A DNA stretch of 64,000 bases from CAVQAH01 sp963784195 (GCA_963784195.1 CAWARA010000020.1:806001-870000); one strand, 5' to 3'; positions 52,513 through 62,079 are shown, numbered from the stretch's first letter. Made by a program: numbers and translations. Notes: generated from the sequence alone by a model not told the origin.

Positions 52513-52881
52513 ATGCCACCCCGAATCTCGTCTGCTGAAATCGACGGTCACTTACCGCTCAAACCGCTCGTGTTTCAGGTCCTGCTCGCGCTGACCGACG
52601 GCAAGCGCCATGGCTGGAGCCTGGTCCGCGAAGTGCAGCAGCGTGGAGGTTTCTCCCGGATCATGCCCGGCAACTTCTACCGGACGCTGCGGACGATGCT
52701 GGCGGAGGGGTTGATCGCTGAGTCGGCATTACGGAGCGATCAACGCGAAGAAGACGAGCGGCGCAGGTACTTCGAGTTGACCCGCCTGGGCGAAGCGGTC
52801 GCAGGCGCCGAGGCAGCCAGGCTCGAGGCGGCCGTGGTGGAAGCGCGCGCGAAGCGTCTGCTCGCGCGGTCACGAGGATGA
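52513..52881 (+). CDS. PadR-family transcriptional regulator
   Basis: 122 residues. Signature: PLKPLVFQVLLALTDGKRHGWSLVREVQQ, GNFYRTLRTMLAEGLIAES, and a wing with EEDERRRYFELTRLGEAVAGAE. Probably represses the ADOP permease that follows with an ATGA overlap (52878-52881). A near-perfect palindrome over its promoter at 52464-52499 is the likely binding site. Confidence 0.93.
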   Translation: MPPRISSAEIDGHLPLKPLVFQVLLALTDGKRHGWSLVREVQQRGGFSRIMPGNFYRTLRTMLAEGLIAESALRSDQREEDERRRYFELTRLGEAVAGAEAARLEAAVVEARAKRLLARSRG

Positions 52882-55526
52882 CGCTCTATCGTCTGCTGCT
52901 GCTCGCGTTCCCTCGCCGGGTCCGCCGTGAGTACGGCGAAGACATGGTCCGCATGTTCGAGGCACAGCTTCGGACCGCGCGAGTGACGGGGAACAGCCGC
53001 CTGCGGTTGTGGTGTTCTGCAGCAGCCGATGCAATTTTCTACGGTCTCGCCGAACGATTCGGCGCGCCGAGCCACCGCCCACACATCGACGTTCGCCGGC
53101 GGGGACGCTGGAGGTCCTGGATGGATAGCGTGCGCCTCGATCTTCGTTACGCCATTCGGTTGTTTCTCGCCCAGCCCGGCACGACATTCATCGCCGTTCT
53201 GACGCTGGCTCTCGGAATCGGCGCGAACACCGCTATCTTCTCCGCCGTCGACGCGGTGTTGCTCCGGCCACTTCCCTACGAGGAACCGGATCGTCTCGTG
53301 ATGGTCTGGGAGAAACGGCAGGCGGAAGGCGTGCTCGAGAACGTCGTCTCGCCCGCCGACTATCTCGACTGGGAAAAAATGAACACCGCGTTCGAATCGA
53401 TCGCGGGTGTTCTGACGCTCACGGCAGATCTCACCGGTTCGGGCGAACCTGAACGGCTCGTCGGCGCGGGTGTGTCTCCTGCCTTCTTCGACGTGCTGCG
53501 AGTCAAGCCGGTAGAAGGCCGCTTCTTCAGACAGGACGAAATCATCCCGGGACGCCACCGCGTCGTCGTCTTGTCCAACGGCCTCTGGCAACGGCGATTC
53601 GGTGGCGATCGTTCCGTGGTGGGCCGCAAGCTGCTCCTGAACGGTGTACCGCACGAGGTCGTGGGCGTCCTTCCATCGACGTTCGAATTCCCCGATCCAA
53701 CGATCGAGGTCTGGGCGCCGCTGGCGCTGGCTGGTGGAACGAACCCGCCTAGCCGAACGCTCCATCAGCTCACTGTTTACGCACGGCTCAAGCCTGGCGT
53801 CACGCTCGACCAGGCGCGGACCGAGATGGATCGCATCGGCGGAATCCTGTCGGCTGAATACCCGGACTCGAACCGCACCCACGGCGCCTGGGTGACGCCG
53901 CTCGACGAGCACCTTCGGGAACCGATCCGTGCAGGCCTGTTGCTGCTGTTCGCGTCGGTCGCGTTCGTTCTCCTCATCGCCTGCGTCAACGTCGCAAACC
54001 TGCTGCTCGCCCGTGCGGCTTCGCGTCGTCGCGAAGTCGCCGTAAGAGCCGCTCTGGGTGCGGGTAAAGGTCGTCTCGCGGGTCAGAGCCTGACCGAGAG
54101 CGTCGTCCTGGGACTGCTTGGCGGTGCGGCAGGATTGCTCGTCGCGTACTGGGGCATCGAGTTGCTGCGGCAACTGGCGCCGAGCGACGTCGCAGTCGTC
54201 GGCCTCGATCGCATGGGTCTCGATATGCGGATCCTGGCATTCTGCGCCGTGCTGTCGATTGGCACCGGGCTGCTGTTTGGCGTGCTCCCCGCCTGGCAGC
54301 TCGCGCATCAGGACGTCAACGAGGCCCTGAAGTTCGGGTCGCGTACTGCAGGTGGCGTGCGTCGCCGCCTACGCGTTGCGCTCGTGGTGTCGGAGATCGC
54401 GCTGGCCTCTCTCCTGCTGGCTGGGGCAGGGCTCACCTGGCGCAGCTTTCAAACTCTTTTGCGGGCGGAACCGGGCTTCACAATGGACGGCATCCTGACG
54501 TCGCTGATCACGCTGCCTGGCGCAAGGTATCGCGGCGCCGACAAGCTGCTGACGACCTTCGACAACATCGAGCAGCGCCTCAAAGCCATCCCGGGTGTTG
54601 TTGCCATCGGGGGGACGAGCGCGCTCCCGCTCTCCGGAATGGACGGACGACGGGGTGTGGGGATCGAGGGACGGGAGCCAACCCCCGATACGCCCACTCG
54701 TGCGCATCCGCGGTCGGTGACGCCGGACTACTTCAGGGCCATTGGGATCCAGGTCATCGCGGGACGCGCGTTCTCCTCTGCCGATCGAAGCGGAAGTCCT
54801 CTCGTCGTCATCGTCAACGACACGATGGCGCGCCGCTACTGGCCCGGCCAGTCGGCGATCGGCCGCCGGGTCGCCCTCGCCGACTCCGAATGGCGTGAAG
54901 TCGTCGGAGTGGTTCGCGACGTCCGTCACTGGGGACTCGACCGGACGGTGAATCCCGAGCTCTACCTCCCTCAGGCACAGATGCCATCCAGCGCGCTCGT
55001 CTTTACCCTTCGCACGAGCGTTCCGCCACAATCGATCGCCGGCGCCGTACGTGAACAGTTGCGCGCCGTGGACGCAGACCTGCCGTTATCGAAGGTCAGA
55101 ACGATGGAGGACGTTGCGGCCGAGTCCGTCGCAGCGCGATCGGCATCGATGCGCGTGCTCGCTGTGTTTGGCGCGCTCGCGCTCATCCTCGCGGCTGCAG
55201 GAATCTACGGCGTCATGGCGCACCTGGTGGCGATTCGCAGCAACGAGATCGGCGTGCGTATGACGCTCGGAGCGAGGCCTGCCGATGTGATGCGCCTGAT
55301 TCTCCGCGAAGGCGTCATCCAGGCGGCCGTCGGCCTGGCGATCGGGTTGACGGGCGCGGTTCTGGTGATGCGGAGCTTCCGCAGCCTGCTCTACGAGGTA
55401 AGCCCCGCCGATCCGATGACACTCGCCGTCGTCGGCGTGGTGCTGCTGACGACGGCGCTCGTTGCGTGCGCGCTACCCGCGCGGCGGGCGATGAAGGTCG
55501 ACCCGGTGGCCGCCTTGAGACAGTAA
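52878..55526 (+). CDS. ADOP-family ABC transporter permease (PadR-linked class)
   Basis: 882 residues. N-terminal ADOP extension MTLYRLLLLAFPRRVRREYGEDMVRMFEAQL, then DLRYAIRLFLAQPGTTFIAVLTLALGIGANTAIFSAVDAVLL, the first FtsX motif VANLLLARAASRRREVAVRAALGAGKGRLAG and the second AIRSNEIGVRMTLGARPADV, ending VDPVAALRQ. Complete, in one frame. Coupled to PadR by ATGA. No ATPase for it nearby (the ATPase at 49909 has its own membrane partner). Confidence 0.93.
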   Translation: MTLYRLLLLAFPRRVRREYGEDMVRMFEAQLRTARVTGNSRLRLWCSAAADAIFYGLAERFGAPSHRPHIDVRRRGRWRSWMDSVRLDLRYAIRLFLAQPGTTFIAVLTLALGIGANTAIFSAVDAVLLRPLPYEEPDRLVMVWEKRQAEGVLENVVSPADYLDWEKMNTAFESIAGVLTLTADLTGSGEPERLVGAGVSPAFFDVLRVKPVEGRFFRQDEIIPGRHRVVVLSNGLWQRRFGGDRSVVGRKLLLNGVPHEVVGVLPSTFEFPDPTIEVWAPLALAGGTNPPSRTLHQLTVYARLKPGVTLDQARTEMDRIGGILSAEYPDSNRTHGAWVTPLDEHLREPIRAGLLLLFASVAFVLLIACVNVANLLLARAASRRREVAVRAALGAGKGRLAGQSLTESVVLGLLGGAAGLLVAYWGIELLRQLAPSDVAVVGLDRMGLDMRILAFCAVLSIGTGLLFGVLPAWQLAHQDVNEALKFGSRTAGGVRRRLRVALVVSEIALASLLLAGAGLTWRSFQTLLRAEPGFTMDGILTSLITLPGARYRGADKLLTTFDNIEQRLKAIPGVVAIGGTSALPLSGMDGRRGVGIEGREPTPDTPTRAHPRSVTPDYFRAIGIQVIAGRAFSSADRSGSPLVVIVNDTMARRYWPGQSAIGRRVALADSEWREVVGVVRDVRHWGLDRTVNPELYLPQAQMPSSALVFTLRTSVPPQSIAGAVREQLRAVDADLPLSKVRTMEDVAAESVAARSASMRVLAVFGALALILAAAGIYGVMAHLVAIRSNEIGVRMTLGARPADVMRLILREGVIQAAVGLAIGLTGAVLVMRSFRSLLYEVSPADPMTLAVVGVVLLTTALVACALPARRAMKVDPVAALRQ

Positions 55527-55529
55527 CAA

Positions 55530-55643
55530 GGGCGCGAGTGCGCAGGTGCGCAGGTGCGCAGGTGCGCGAGTGCGACCCGTGCGCACGCGCACTTGCGCAC
55601 TTAACCACTTGCGCACGTGCGCACTTGCGCACCTGCGCACTTT
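55530..55643. repeat. GTGCGCAGG word repeats with self-complementary halves
   Basis: GTGCGCAGGTGCGC (55538-55551) pairs exactly with GCGCACCTGCGCAC (55627-55640). The left half repeats GTGCGCAG and the right half repeats GCGCACTT. Fills the gap between convergent ADOP and amidohydrolase genes. The same word occurs at 14456-14513. Confidence 0.75.
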
Positions 55644-55645
55644 GA

Positions 55646-57328
55646 TCACCTAAGCGAAGTCGCCGTCCCCGGCTTCGCGCGTTTTTGCTTTTCGACCATC
55701 GCGGCGACGTCAGCCAGCAGTTGCTTCGCGTCGTACACGATGCCGTCCTTGATCGTGTACTTCACGCCACCGACCTTCTCGGGCTGACCGGTCTTGTCGT
55801 TCAGCTTCAAGGCTCCTGTGCCGTACAGGACCTTGAAGTTCTGCAACGGGTTCTGATCGACGATCACCATGTCGGCGAGCATACCGGCGCGCACGATCCC
55901 GAACTCCGGCGCGCGGCCTTTTGGTTCCGCCAACGTGATGGCGCCATTCATCGTCGCTGACTGAATGACCTCGAGCGGGTGGAAACCGGCTTCCTGCAGC
56001 ATCTCCAGCTCGTTCACGTAGCCGAACCCGTAGGTCTGGTAAATGAAGCCGGAGTCGGAGCCCGTAGTGATCCGTCCGCCCATCTTCTTGTAGTCGTTGA
56101 GCAGCTTGAACCATACCTGGTAGAAGTTGCGCCACTCGATCTCGTCCTCGGTCGTCCAGTAGTACCAATACGAGCCGTGATTCGCACGGCTGGGCGCGTA
56201 GAAAGCCATCAGCGACGGCAGCGTGAACTTGTCGTGCCACTCGGCGTTCCGGAACTTCGCGAGATCGCGGCCGGCGGAGTAGATGGTGAGCGTCGGATCG
56301 AACACCGTCCCCAGCTTCAGGTGTTCCTCGAGATATGCCTTCCACTGAGGACTACCCGGCTCGTGAATCTTGTTCCAGAGGCGAGCGACCTGACCGAACC
56401 GCCACTGCTCGTCGTTCGCGTTCATGTCCACCGGCCACGGCTGAACGACGTAGTCCTTGAGCAACGATTCGAAGTGACCGTAGAAGTGCGTGACAGTGCC
56501 CAGGCCGAGTCGCGCGGCCTTGATGGCATTCATCTGCGCGACCCCGCCCTGCTGGAGGTGCGCCGTTGAGCCGAGCCCCTGCTTCTTGGCTTCGTCGAGC
56601 AGCGCCGCCATGATCGAGGGCTCCTGCGCGCCGAGCTTGAGGCCATCGATGCCGTTCGCCGCGGCCCAGCGGACGTATTCACGTGCGGCCTCCGGCGTGT
56701 CGACGCCACCGCGATCCCAGCCGCTGCCCGGCCGCTGATAGTTGTAGATGCGCGGCGCGACGATCTCGTTCTTCTCGCTGCGAGCCTTGTCCTTAACGCT
56801 GTAGGGTTGGCCGCCGATGGGCACGCCGCGCACCGTCGTCACGCCGTGTCCCAGCCACAGCTTGTAGGCGTACTCGGACTCCTGGTTCTTCGGCGCTCCG
56901 CCAGCATGCACGTGCATGTCCACGAAGCCAGGCATCAGGTACATTCCCGTTGCGTCGATCTCGTGATCGGCGTTCTGCGGCGGCCTGTTGGCGCGCGCCG
57001 CCAATCCGGGCGTCCCCGCGCTGCGAACGGACGCAATCCGGTTTCCTTGAACGACGATATCCATCGGGCCCTGCGGCGGGGCACCGGTACCATCGATCAA
57101 CGTGACGCCACGGATGACGAGCGTCTTGAAGGGACCCTTGCCCTCGTCCGCTCGTCGATCGGGTCCTGGCGTCAGCGACTCACGCTCCGCGGGGGCCTGC
57201 CGTGACGGCGCCGCCGCGGGTGTCTGCTGTGCCACGAGCACCGGCGACGTTCCGGCGAGCGTGATCGTGACCGCCACCGCAAGCCCGGTCATCACGCCCG
57301 CGGCCAGGCCGCTGTTTTTCATCGTCAT
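55646..57328 (-). CDS. Secreted amidohydrolase-family protein
   Basis: 560 residues. Signal peptide (MKNSGLAAGVMTGLAVAVTITLAGTSP), a linker rich in Pro/Ala, then the amidohydrolase fold: LIDGTGAPPQGPMDIVVQGNRI, GFVDMHVHAGGAP (first metal site), HGVTTVRGVPIGG, THFYGHF, and GSDSGF (catalytic Asp). Ends with KYTIKDGIVYDAKQLLADVAAMVEKQKRAK. Substrate unknown; one of two exported amidohydrolases in this window. Alone on the minus strand, separated from neighbours by repeat elements. Confidence 0.9.
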   Translation of the reverse strand: MTMKNSGLAAGVMTGLAVAVTITLAGTSPVLVAQQTPAAAPSRQAPAERESLTPGPDRRADEGKGPFKTLVIRGVTLIDGTGAPPQGPMDIVVQGNRIASVRSAGTPGLAARANRPPQNADHEIDATGMYLMPGFVDMHVHAGGAPKNQESEYAYKLWLGHGVTTVRGVPIGGQPYSVKDKARSEKNEIVAPRIYNYQRPGSGWDRGGVDTPEAAREYVRWAAANGIDGLKLGAQEPSIMAALLDEAKKQGLGSTAHLQQGGVAQMNAIKAARLGLGTVTHFYGHFESLLKDYVVQPWPVDMNANDEQWRFGQVARLWNKIHEPGSPQWKAYLEEHLKLGTVFDPTLTIYSAGRDLAKFRNAEWHDKFTLPSLMAFYAPSRANHGSYWYYWTTEDEIEWRNFYQVWFKLLNDYKKMGGRITTGSDSGFIYQTYGFGYVNELEMLQEAGFHPLEVIQSATMNGAITLAEPKGRAPEFGIVRAGMLADMVIVDQNPLQNFKVLYGTGALKLNDKTGQPEKVGGVKYTIKDGIVYDAKQLLADVAAMVEKQKRAKPGTATSLR

Positions 57329-57377
57329 CTGGACGCCTCCCAGAAACTCACGTATTCGGCGGGTATCTTACACTTCA

Positions 57378-57455
57378 ACGGGTCAGATCTCGATTCTGCG
57401 GGGCGCGGCCCAGTGCCACATTGTGAATTTTTCTGGGATTCAAGACCTGACCCCA
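57378..57455. repeat. GGGTCAGGTCTTGAATC-type hairpin, degenerate copy
   Basis: GGGATTCAAGACCTGACCCC (57434-57453) faces CGGGTCAGATCTCGATTC (about 57379-57396) with several mismatches. Same family as 49837-49887. It overlaps the last codons of the PAP2 gene. Confidence 0.65.
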
Positions 57456-58258
57456 AGCCAGACGACGAGGGCGACGGCCCAGCCGGCGAAGGCGTCGGCG
57501 GTGTAGTGGTAGCGGCCCAGCACGGCCGCGGCAGAGACGGCGGCGGCGTTGACGAACATCAGCAGGACGATCGGCAGCGGTGCGCCGAGCACCAGGAGCG
57601 CGGCGGCGAGGGCCTCGGCGGCGTGGCCGCTCGGGAACGTGTTGACCTGAATGCTCGCGGCGCCGACGAGGCGCAGGTTGAACGACCGGATCGTCGAATG
57701 CCACGGCTCTGCCTTTTCGATCGCCCGGGGTGGACGCGTCTGCACCCACGCAAGCACGATGAAACAGATGTAGTCAGTGATGAGAAGGACCGACCAGAAG
57801 CGTTCGGGATTCGGATCGGGCGTCAACGTCAGGTGGATCAGGAGCGCCACTGGTATCAGCGGATAGATGCCGACGTACGAGAGCTCGAGAAGCTCGACGA
57901 GCAGGCGTGGCAGCCGGCGAGCGACCGTCAGCACGTGCAGCCGATCATCGAGCCGCAAGAGCATGCCTTCCTGATTCGTGCGGGGCGCCGTGAACAACCA
58001 GCCGCTGATCCAGTACCCCATGAGCAGCAAAGTCGGCGGGCCGAACCAATCGTGAACCACGGGCGAATACGGCGTGAGAGCGATCGCGGCAGTCACCAGC
58101 AAGCCGGCAAGGCCACCAGCCCACACCTTCACCATTCGGCGGTGTCCGGCACGCGACACGGCCGGCGAAACGAGCAGAACGGAGATGAAAAAGACGACGC
58201 TGGCCGCTTCCCACAGCCTGATGGACCCGAGCACTGGCGAAACCGGATCCATCGTCAC
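57440..58258 (-). CDS. PAP2-superfamily membrane phosphatase
   Basis: 272 residues with six to seven membrane segments. The phosphatidate-phosphatase triad motifs are partly visible: PSGHAAE (second motif, with the acid-base His) and GRYHYTADAFAGW (third motif, with the nucleophile His). The first motif (KxxxxxxRP) is present as a weak KAEPWHSTIR-like stretch. Likely acts on lipid phosphates or undecaprenyl pyrophosphate at the membrane. Its start overlaps the stop of the alpha/beta hydrolase gene as ATGA. Confidence 0.85.
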   Translation of the reverse strand: MTMDPVSPVLGSIRLWEAASVVFFISVLLVSPAVSRAGHRRMVKVWAGGLAGLLVTAAIALTPYSPVVHDWFGPPTLLLMGYWISGWLFTAPRTNQEGMLLRLDDRLHVLTVARRLPRLLVELLELSYVGIYPLIPVALLIHLTLTPDPNPERFWSVLLITDYICFIVLAWVQTRPPRAIEKAEPWHSTIRSFNLRLVGAASIQVNTFPSGHAAEALAAALLVLGAPLPIVLLMFVNAAAVSAAAVLGRYHYTADAFAGWAVALVVWLGVRS

Positions 58259-59076
58259 TTCGCGCTCAGCTCCGAGACGAAGGTGTCGATCGTGCTCCAG
58301 TACAGCGCCGGCAGGGTCACGTGAAGATCGTTGTGACTGGCGCCTTCGATCGCGACGAACGTCTTCTTCACACTGGGCGCGCGTTCGAACACACGACGGC
58401 CGGCGCTGAACGGCACGATCTCATCTTCATCCCCATGCAGGATCAGCAGCGGCCCGTGATACTTCTCCAGCAGGCGCGTCGTCGGAAACGTGTATGTCGA
58501 CAGGAAGCTGAGCAGCCACAGCACCGGGTTTGTCCGCAGCACCGACCGGGCGTCTGGCATCGGCGTTTCGAGAACGAGACCGGTTGGACCGGTGCCAACC
58601 GCGGCGTGCGCCGCGACGGGAGCTCCGATCGAACGGCCCCAGTAGATCACCGGAGTTCCCGGGCGTTTGAATTGCTGCTGGAAAACCTGAATCGTCGCAT
58701 CTGCATCTCGATACAGCCCTCGCTCGCTCGCCGATCCCGTGCTCGCGCCATAGCCGCGATAGTCAACAGCCATGACGCTGAATCCTCGCCGCCAGAGCTG
58801 AACGAAGATATCGAGCCACATGGACAGGTTTCCCCCGTTGCCGTGAAAGAAGACGACCTGGGCCCGTGGCGCCGGATGCTCCATCCACCACGCATGCAGT
58901 TGCTGACCATCCGGGGTGCCGATCCGGACGTCGCGGAATGGCACGCCGGCGCTGGCTGGCGTTTCCTGTACGCCAGAGGTCGGAAAGAACGCCATCCGCG
59001 GCTCCAGCCACCACACGAGGACTCGCAGCGCGAGGACGACCACCGCGACGCGGAGCGCTATCACCCACATGTCCAT
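58255..59076 (-). CDS. Alpha/beta-hydrolase, BEM46/YfhR type, membrane-anchored
   Basis: About 273 residues from MDMWVIALRVAVVVLALRV, an N-terminal membrane anchor. Motifs: VVFFHGNGGNLSMW (oxyanion region), DYRGYGASTG, YWGRSIGAPVAAH (nucleophile Ser in GRSIG), LHGDEDEIVPFSAG (acid) and ASHNDLH (His). Characteristic of the BEM46 group of serine hydrolases. Start chosen at 59076 rather than 59112 to give a clean membrane helix. Coupled to the PAP2 gene by ATGA. Confidence 0.88.
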   Translation of the reverse strand: MDMWVIALRVAVVVLALRVLVWWLEPRMAFFPTSGVQETPASAGVPFRDVRIGTPDGQQLHAWWMEHPAPRAQVVFFHGNGGNLSMWLDIFVQLWRRGFSVMAVDYRGYGASTGSASERGLYRDADATIQVFQQQFKRPGTPVIYWGRSIGAPVAAHAAVGTGPTGLVLETPMPDARSVLRTNPVLWLLSFLSTYTFPTTRLLEKYHGPLLILHGDEDEIVPFSAGRRVFERAPSVKKTFVAIEGASHNDLHVTLPALYWSTIDTFVSELSAK

Positions 59077-59150
59077 CACTCCGGCCCCATCGTAAGATCT
59101 CGGAGGCGCCAACGCAGTACCAATCCAGCGAAGCTCCGGGAGCGGCCTTC

Positions 59151-59828
59151 TTGATCCACCTTGTCGTTTTCGATCTCGACGGAACTCTCGTCGATTCCCG
59201 CCGTGACCTCGCCAACGCGACGAACGCGCTGATCGTCGAGATGGGTGGGCAGGCGCTCGCCGAAGAGCGTGTCACGGGCATGATAGGAGACGGGGCGGCG
59301 GCCCTGGTCAAACGGGCCCTCACTGCCGCCTCCCTCGACCCTGACACCCCGGGAGCCCTTGACCGTTTCCTGACACATTACGACGTCCGGTTGCTCGATC
59401 ACACCAAGCCATATCCCGGCATGGTGGACACGCTGGCTGAGCTATCGCGCCGCGCCCGGCTGGCCGTGCTGACGAACAAGCCGTCCGCTCCCACCGAGCG
59501 TCTGCTCGATGGGCTTGGCCTTCGCCGATGGTTCGCTGACGTCGTCGGAGGGGACACTTCAGAAGGGCGTAAACCGACGCCAAATGGGCTCATGGGCATC
59601 ATTCACCGCGCATCGCTGGCGCCCGGCGATGCGCTCCTGGTGGGCGACTCGGCCATCGATCTTGCAACCGCTCGAAACGCTGGGACCCGAAGCTGTCTGG
59701 CTCGCTACGGATTCGGGTTCAACGACACGACTCTTAAATCGGGCAGCGGCGAGCATGTCATCGACTCACCGGCGGCGCTCGTTCCTCTCGTGGACTCGCT
59801 CAACGGCATTCGATCCAGCCAAAACTGA
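59151..59828 (+). CDS. HAD-family phosphatase, phosphoglycolate-phosphatase-like
   Basis: 225 residues from a TTG at 59151 preceded by GGAGCGG. HAD motifs: VVFDLDGTLVDS (motif I), VLTNKPS (motif II), K in GRKPTPNGL (motif III) and GDSAIDLATARNAG (motif IV). The cap domain between motifs I and II is helical (type C1). This is the layout of Gph, which removes phosphate from 2-phosphoglycolate, but many related HAD enzymes have other substrates. The upstream in-frame extension to 58866 is antisense shadow of the hydrolase gene. Confidence 0.88.
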   Translation: MIHLVVFDLDGTLVDSRRDLANATNALIVEMGGQALAEERVTGMIGDGAAALVKRALTAASLDPDTPGALDRFLTHYDVRLLDHTKPYPGMVDTLAELSRRARLAVLTNKPSAPTERLLDGLGLRRWFADVVGGDTSEGRKPTPNGLMGIIHRASLAPGDALLVGDSAIDLATARNAGTRSCLARYGFGFNDTTLKSGSGEHVIDSPAALVPLVDSLNGIRSSQN

Positions 59829-59980
59829 ATCGGATTCTGCTCTCGCTCGTCACTAGCCGATCTGGCGACTGAGGTCCGGCGTGCCACCGGTTGTGACGGG
59901 ATGTCCGAAATCCGTGACTTGCCAATCGACGCAGCCGCCGTATCACATTCCGTCCGGCATCGGTCTGCTCACGCGCGACA

Positions 59981-60514
59981 GTGGGCGCCATGCGTCACCA
60001 CTCAATCGTTGCGAGGACCCTGCTCGGACTTATCGCGCTCGTATCAGCAGCGGCCGCCCGGCCGGCGGCGGTTGGCCCTGAGGCGCTCGTTCACGTGCGG
60101 CCCGCATCGCCAGCCGCCAGGCTGCTGATTGACGAAGCCGCCCGAGATTCAGCGACAGTGAGAGATCTGATCGATCGCGTCGATCGCAGCGATGTCATCG
60201 TCTACGTGCAGATGACGGGATCCCCGCAGGTCCTGTCGGCGTCGACGACGCTGGTGACGGCGACGGAGGGGCGGCGGTACCTGCGGATCCTGATTCACGC
60301 CGGCATGCCCACGTGGAATCGCGCTCAGCTGCTGGCGCACGAACTACAGCATGTCCTTGAAATTGCATCGCAACCCGACGTCGTCAGCAATGACGACCTC
60401 CGAAGCCTGTATCTGCGAATCGGGCATGCGAACGGCAAGGATCGATTCGAAACGAGTGACGCGAGGAACGTCGAGGAGAAGGTCCGCCGCGAGATCGTTC
60501 ACGCCCGGAGGTAG
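59981..60514 (+). CDS. Small exported HExxH protein, unknown function
   Basis: 177 residues. Signal peptide (LLGLIALVSAAAARP) then a mature part of about 150 residues with LLAHELQHVLEIA, giving His120, Glu121 and His124 of a gluzincin-like zinc motif. The only plausible later ligand is an Asp/Glu-rich stretch (RFETSDARNVEEKVRREI). Too short for known M1, M4 or M48 domains. I cannot name a family; it could be a minimal metallopeptidase or a decayed one. Confidence 0.6.
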   Translation: MGAMRHHSIVARTLLGLIALVSAAAARPAAVGPEALVHVRPASPAARLLIDEAARDSATVRDLIDRVDRSDVIVYVQMTGSPQVLSASTTLVTATEGRRYLRILIHAGMPTWNRAQLLAHELQHVLEIASQPDVVSNDDLRSLYLRIGHANGKDRFETSDARNVEEKVRREIVHARR

Positions 60515-60532
60515 GAGCCCGACGCCGTCAAA

Positions 60533-62068
60533 TCAGCGCTCGTACGACTCGCGTCGCGCCGATGCCGACTGCCGGATCAGGAAACGCTGAGGATCCTTCC
60601 AGAAGAGCGTCCGAAGGTCGCCGAGACTCGAGGCGCCGCCATAGCTGATGGACGAGCAGAGATGCTTCAGCATGTCGCGGATGATCGTTCGCGCCGATCC
60701 GCGCGCAGGAACGCTGATCTCCATGCCCTCGGCGCCTATCGCCTCCAGTTCCACCGTGTCCGCATCCTCGACGTCGAGGCGGTCGCTGATCGCCGCGATC
60801 GAGGCCATCCCTCTCAGCACCTTGAACGGAACCTTGACCGTCTTCTGCGATTCCGGCAGCAGGACCGACTTGTGCACGATCTCGCCCGGCGCTTCGGCCG
60901 TGCCAGCGAACGCGCTGCCCAGCATCGTCGTATCGCCTCCGCAGACCAGCGCTTCGGCAAGCGCTCCGTGCCGCTTGATCCCACCGTCAGCGATCAGCGG
61001 GACGCCGGAATCGCCAATCGCCAGACGGCATTCGACGAGCGCCTGCAGCTGCGGCACACCGAAGCTCGTCGTCATTCGCGTGGTGCACCCGCCGCCAGGG
61101 CCGATGCCCACCTTCACGCCGTCGGCACCTCGTTCCAGCAGGAACCGAGTCCCTTCGGCAGTGGCAACATTGCCGGCAATCATCTCGAAATCGCCGAAGC
61201 GCTTGCGGAATGCCGCCAGCGCGCGTTCCATGACGATCGAGTGGCCGTGCGCAATGTCGATGACCAGGATGTCGACGCCCGCCTTGATCAGTTCCGCCGC
61301 GCGCTCGAGAAAGTCCCCGGTTGCGCCAATCGCCGCGCCGACGCGGAGCCGGCCCTGGCTGTCACGGGTCGCAAACGGCAGCCGCCGCTGGTGCATCAGA
61401 TCGCGCGCCGTGATCAGCCCGATCAGCCGGCCGTCCTCGCCAACGAGCGGCAGTTTCTTCACTTTCCGCTCGATCATCAGACGCTCGGCCTCGTCCGCCG
61501 CCAGGGAGCCGCGGTGCACGACGAGGCGATCGAGCGGGGTCATGCGGTCAGCAACTGGTGCCGAACGGTCCCGCACGAACCGCATGTCGCGTTCGGTCAG
61601 CAGGCCGCGAAGCCGCTGATTCTCGTCGACGACCACGAGCGTGCCGACCCCTGACCGCTCCATGAGCGCTGCGGCATCAGCGAGCGATTCCGTAGGCCGG
61701 ATGTGATGCGGATCGGTGATGACGCCGTGCTGCGTTCGTTTGACGATCTCGACCTCGCGCACCTGCGGATCGATCTCGCCAGGCCGGAACCCGCGATCGA
61801 TGATGCCGATGCCGCCCTCTTCCGCCTGGACGATTGCCATCGGCGCACGCGTGACCGTGTCCATGTTGGCAGAGACGATCGGCCGCTTCAGCGTAATGCG
61901 TTTCGAGAGCTTGCACGAAAGATCGATCGCCGACGGATCGCGGCGAACGAGCACGCTCAGTTGCGGGGCGAGGATGAAGTCGTCGAACGTGCAGCCGCGG
62001 ACCATGTCGAGCACGGTCCGCCCGGCTTGTGCATCGATACGAGGAAAGAGCGCGCCTTGCCCGGCCAT
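60533..62068 (-). CDS. IMP dehydrogenase-family enzyme with CBS pair
   Basis: 511 residues. TIM-barrel residues begin TFDDFILAPQ and KRPIVSANMDTVTRAPMAIVQAEEGGIGIID; a CBS pair lies at about residues 95-215; the active-site loop is GIGPGGGCTTRMTTSFGVPQ with Cys328, followed by ADGGIKRHGALAEALVCGGDTTMLGSAFAGT. GuaB oxidises IMP to XMP with NAD in guanine synthesis. The loop reads GPGGGCTT rather than the usual GPGSICTT, and the flap is altered, so a GMP-reductase or GuaB1-like role is a real alternative. Confidence 0.82.
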   Translation of the reverse strand: MAGQGALFPRIDAQAGRTVLDMVRGCTFDDFILAPQLSVLVRRDPSAIDLSCKLSKRITLKRPIVSANMDTVTRAPMAIVQAEEGGIGIIDRGFRPGEIDPQVREVEIVKRTQHGVITDPHHIRPTESLADAAALMERSGVGTLVVVDENQRLRGLLTERDMRFVRDRSAPVADRMTPLDRLVVHRGSLAADEAERLMIERKVKKLPLVGEDGRLIGLITARDLMHQRRLPFATRDSQGRLRVGAAIGATGDFLERAAELIKAGVDILVIDIAHGHSIVMERALAAFRKRFGDFEMIAGNVATAEGTRFLLERGADGVKVGIGPGGGCTTRMTTSFGVPQLQALVECRLAIGDSGVPLIADGGIKRHGALAEALVCGGDTTMLGSAFAGTAEAPGEIVHKSVLLPESQKTVKVPFKVLRGMASIAAISDRLDVEDADTVELEAIGAEGMEISVPARGSARTIIRDMLKHLCSSISYGGASSLGDLRTLFWKDPQRFLIRQSASARRESYER

Positions 62069-62079
62069 GCGCTCATATT

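Noticed and set aside
55530..55643. Possible CRISPR array from regularly repeated GTGCGCAG units
   Set aside because: Units are 8-9 bases without unique spacers and turn to the reverse complement half-way; no cas genes.
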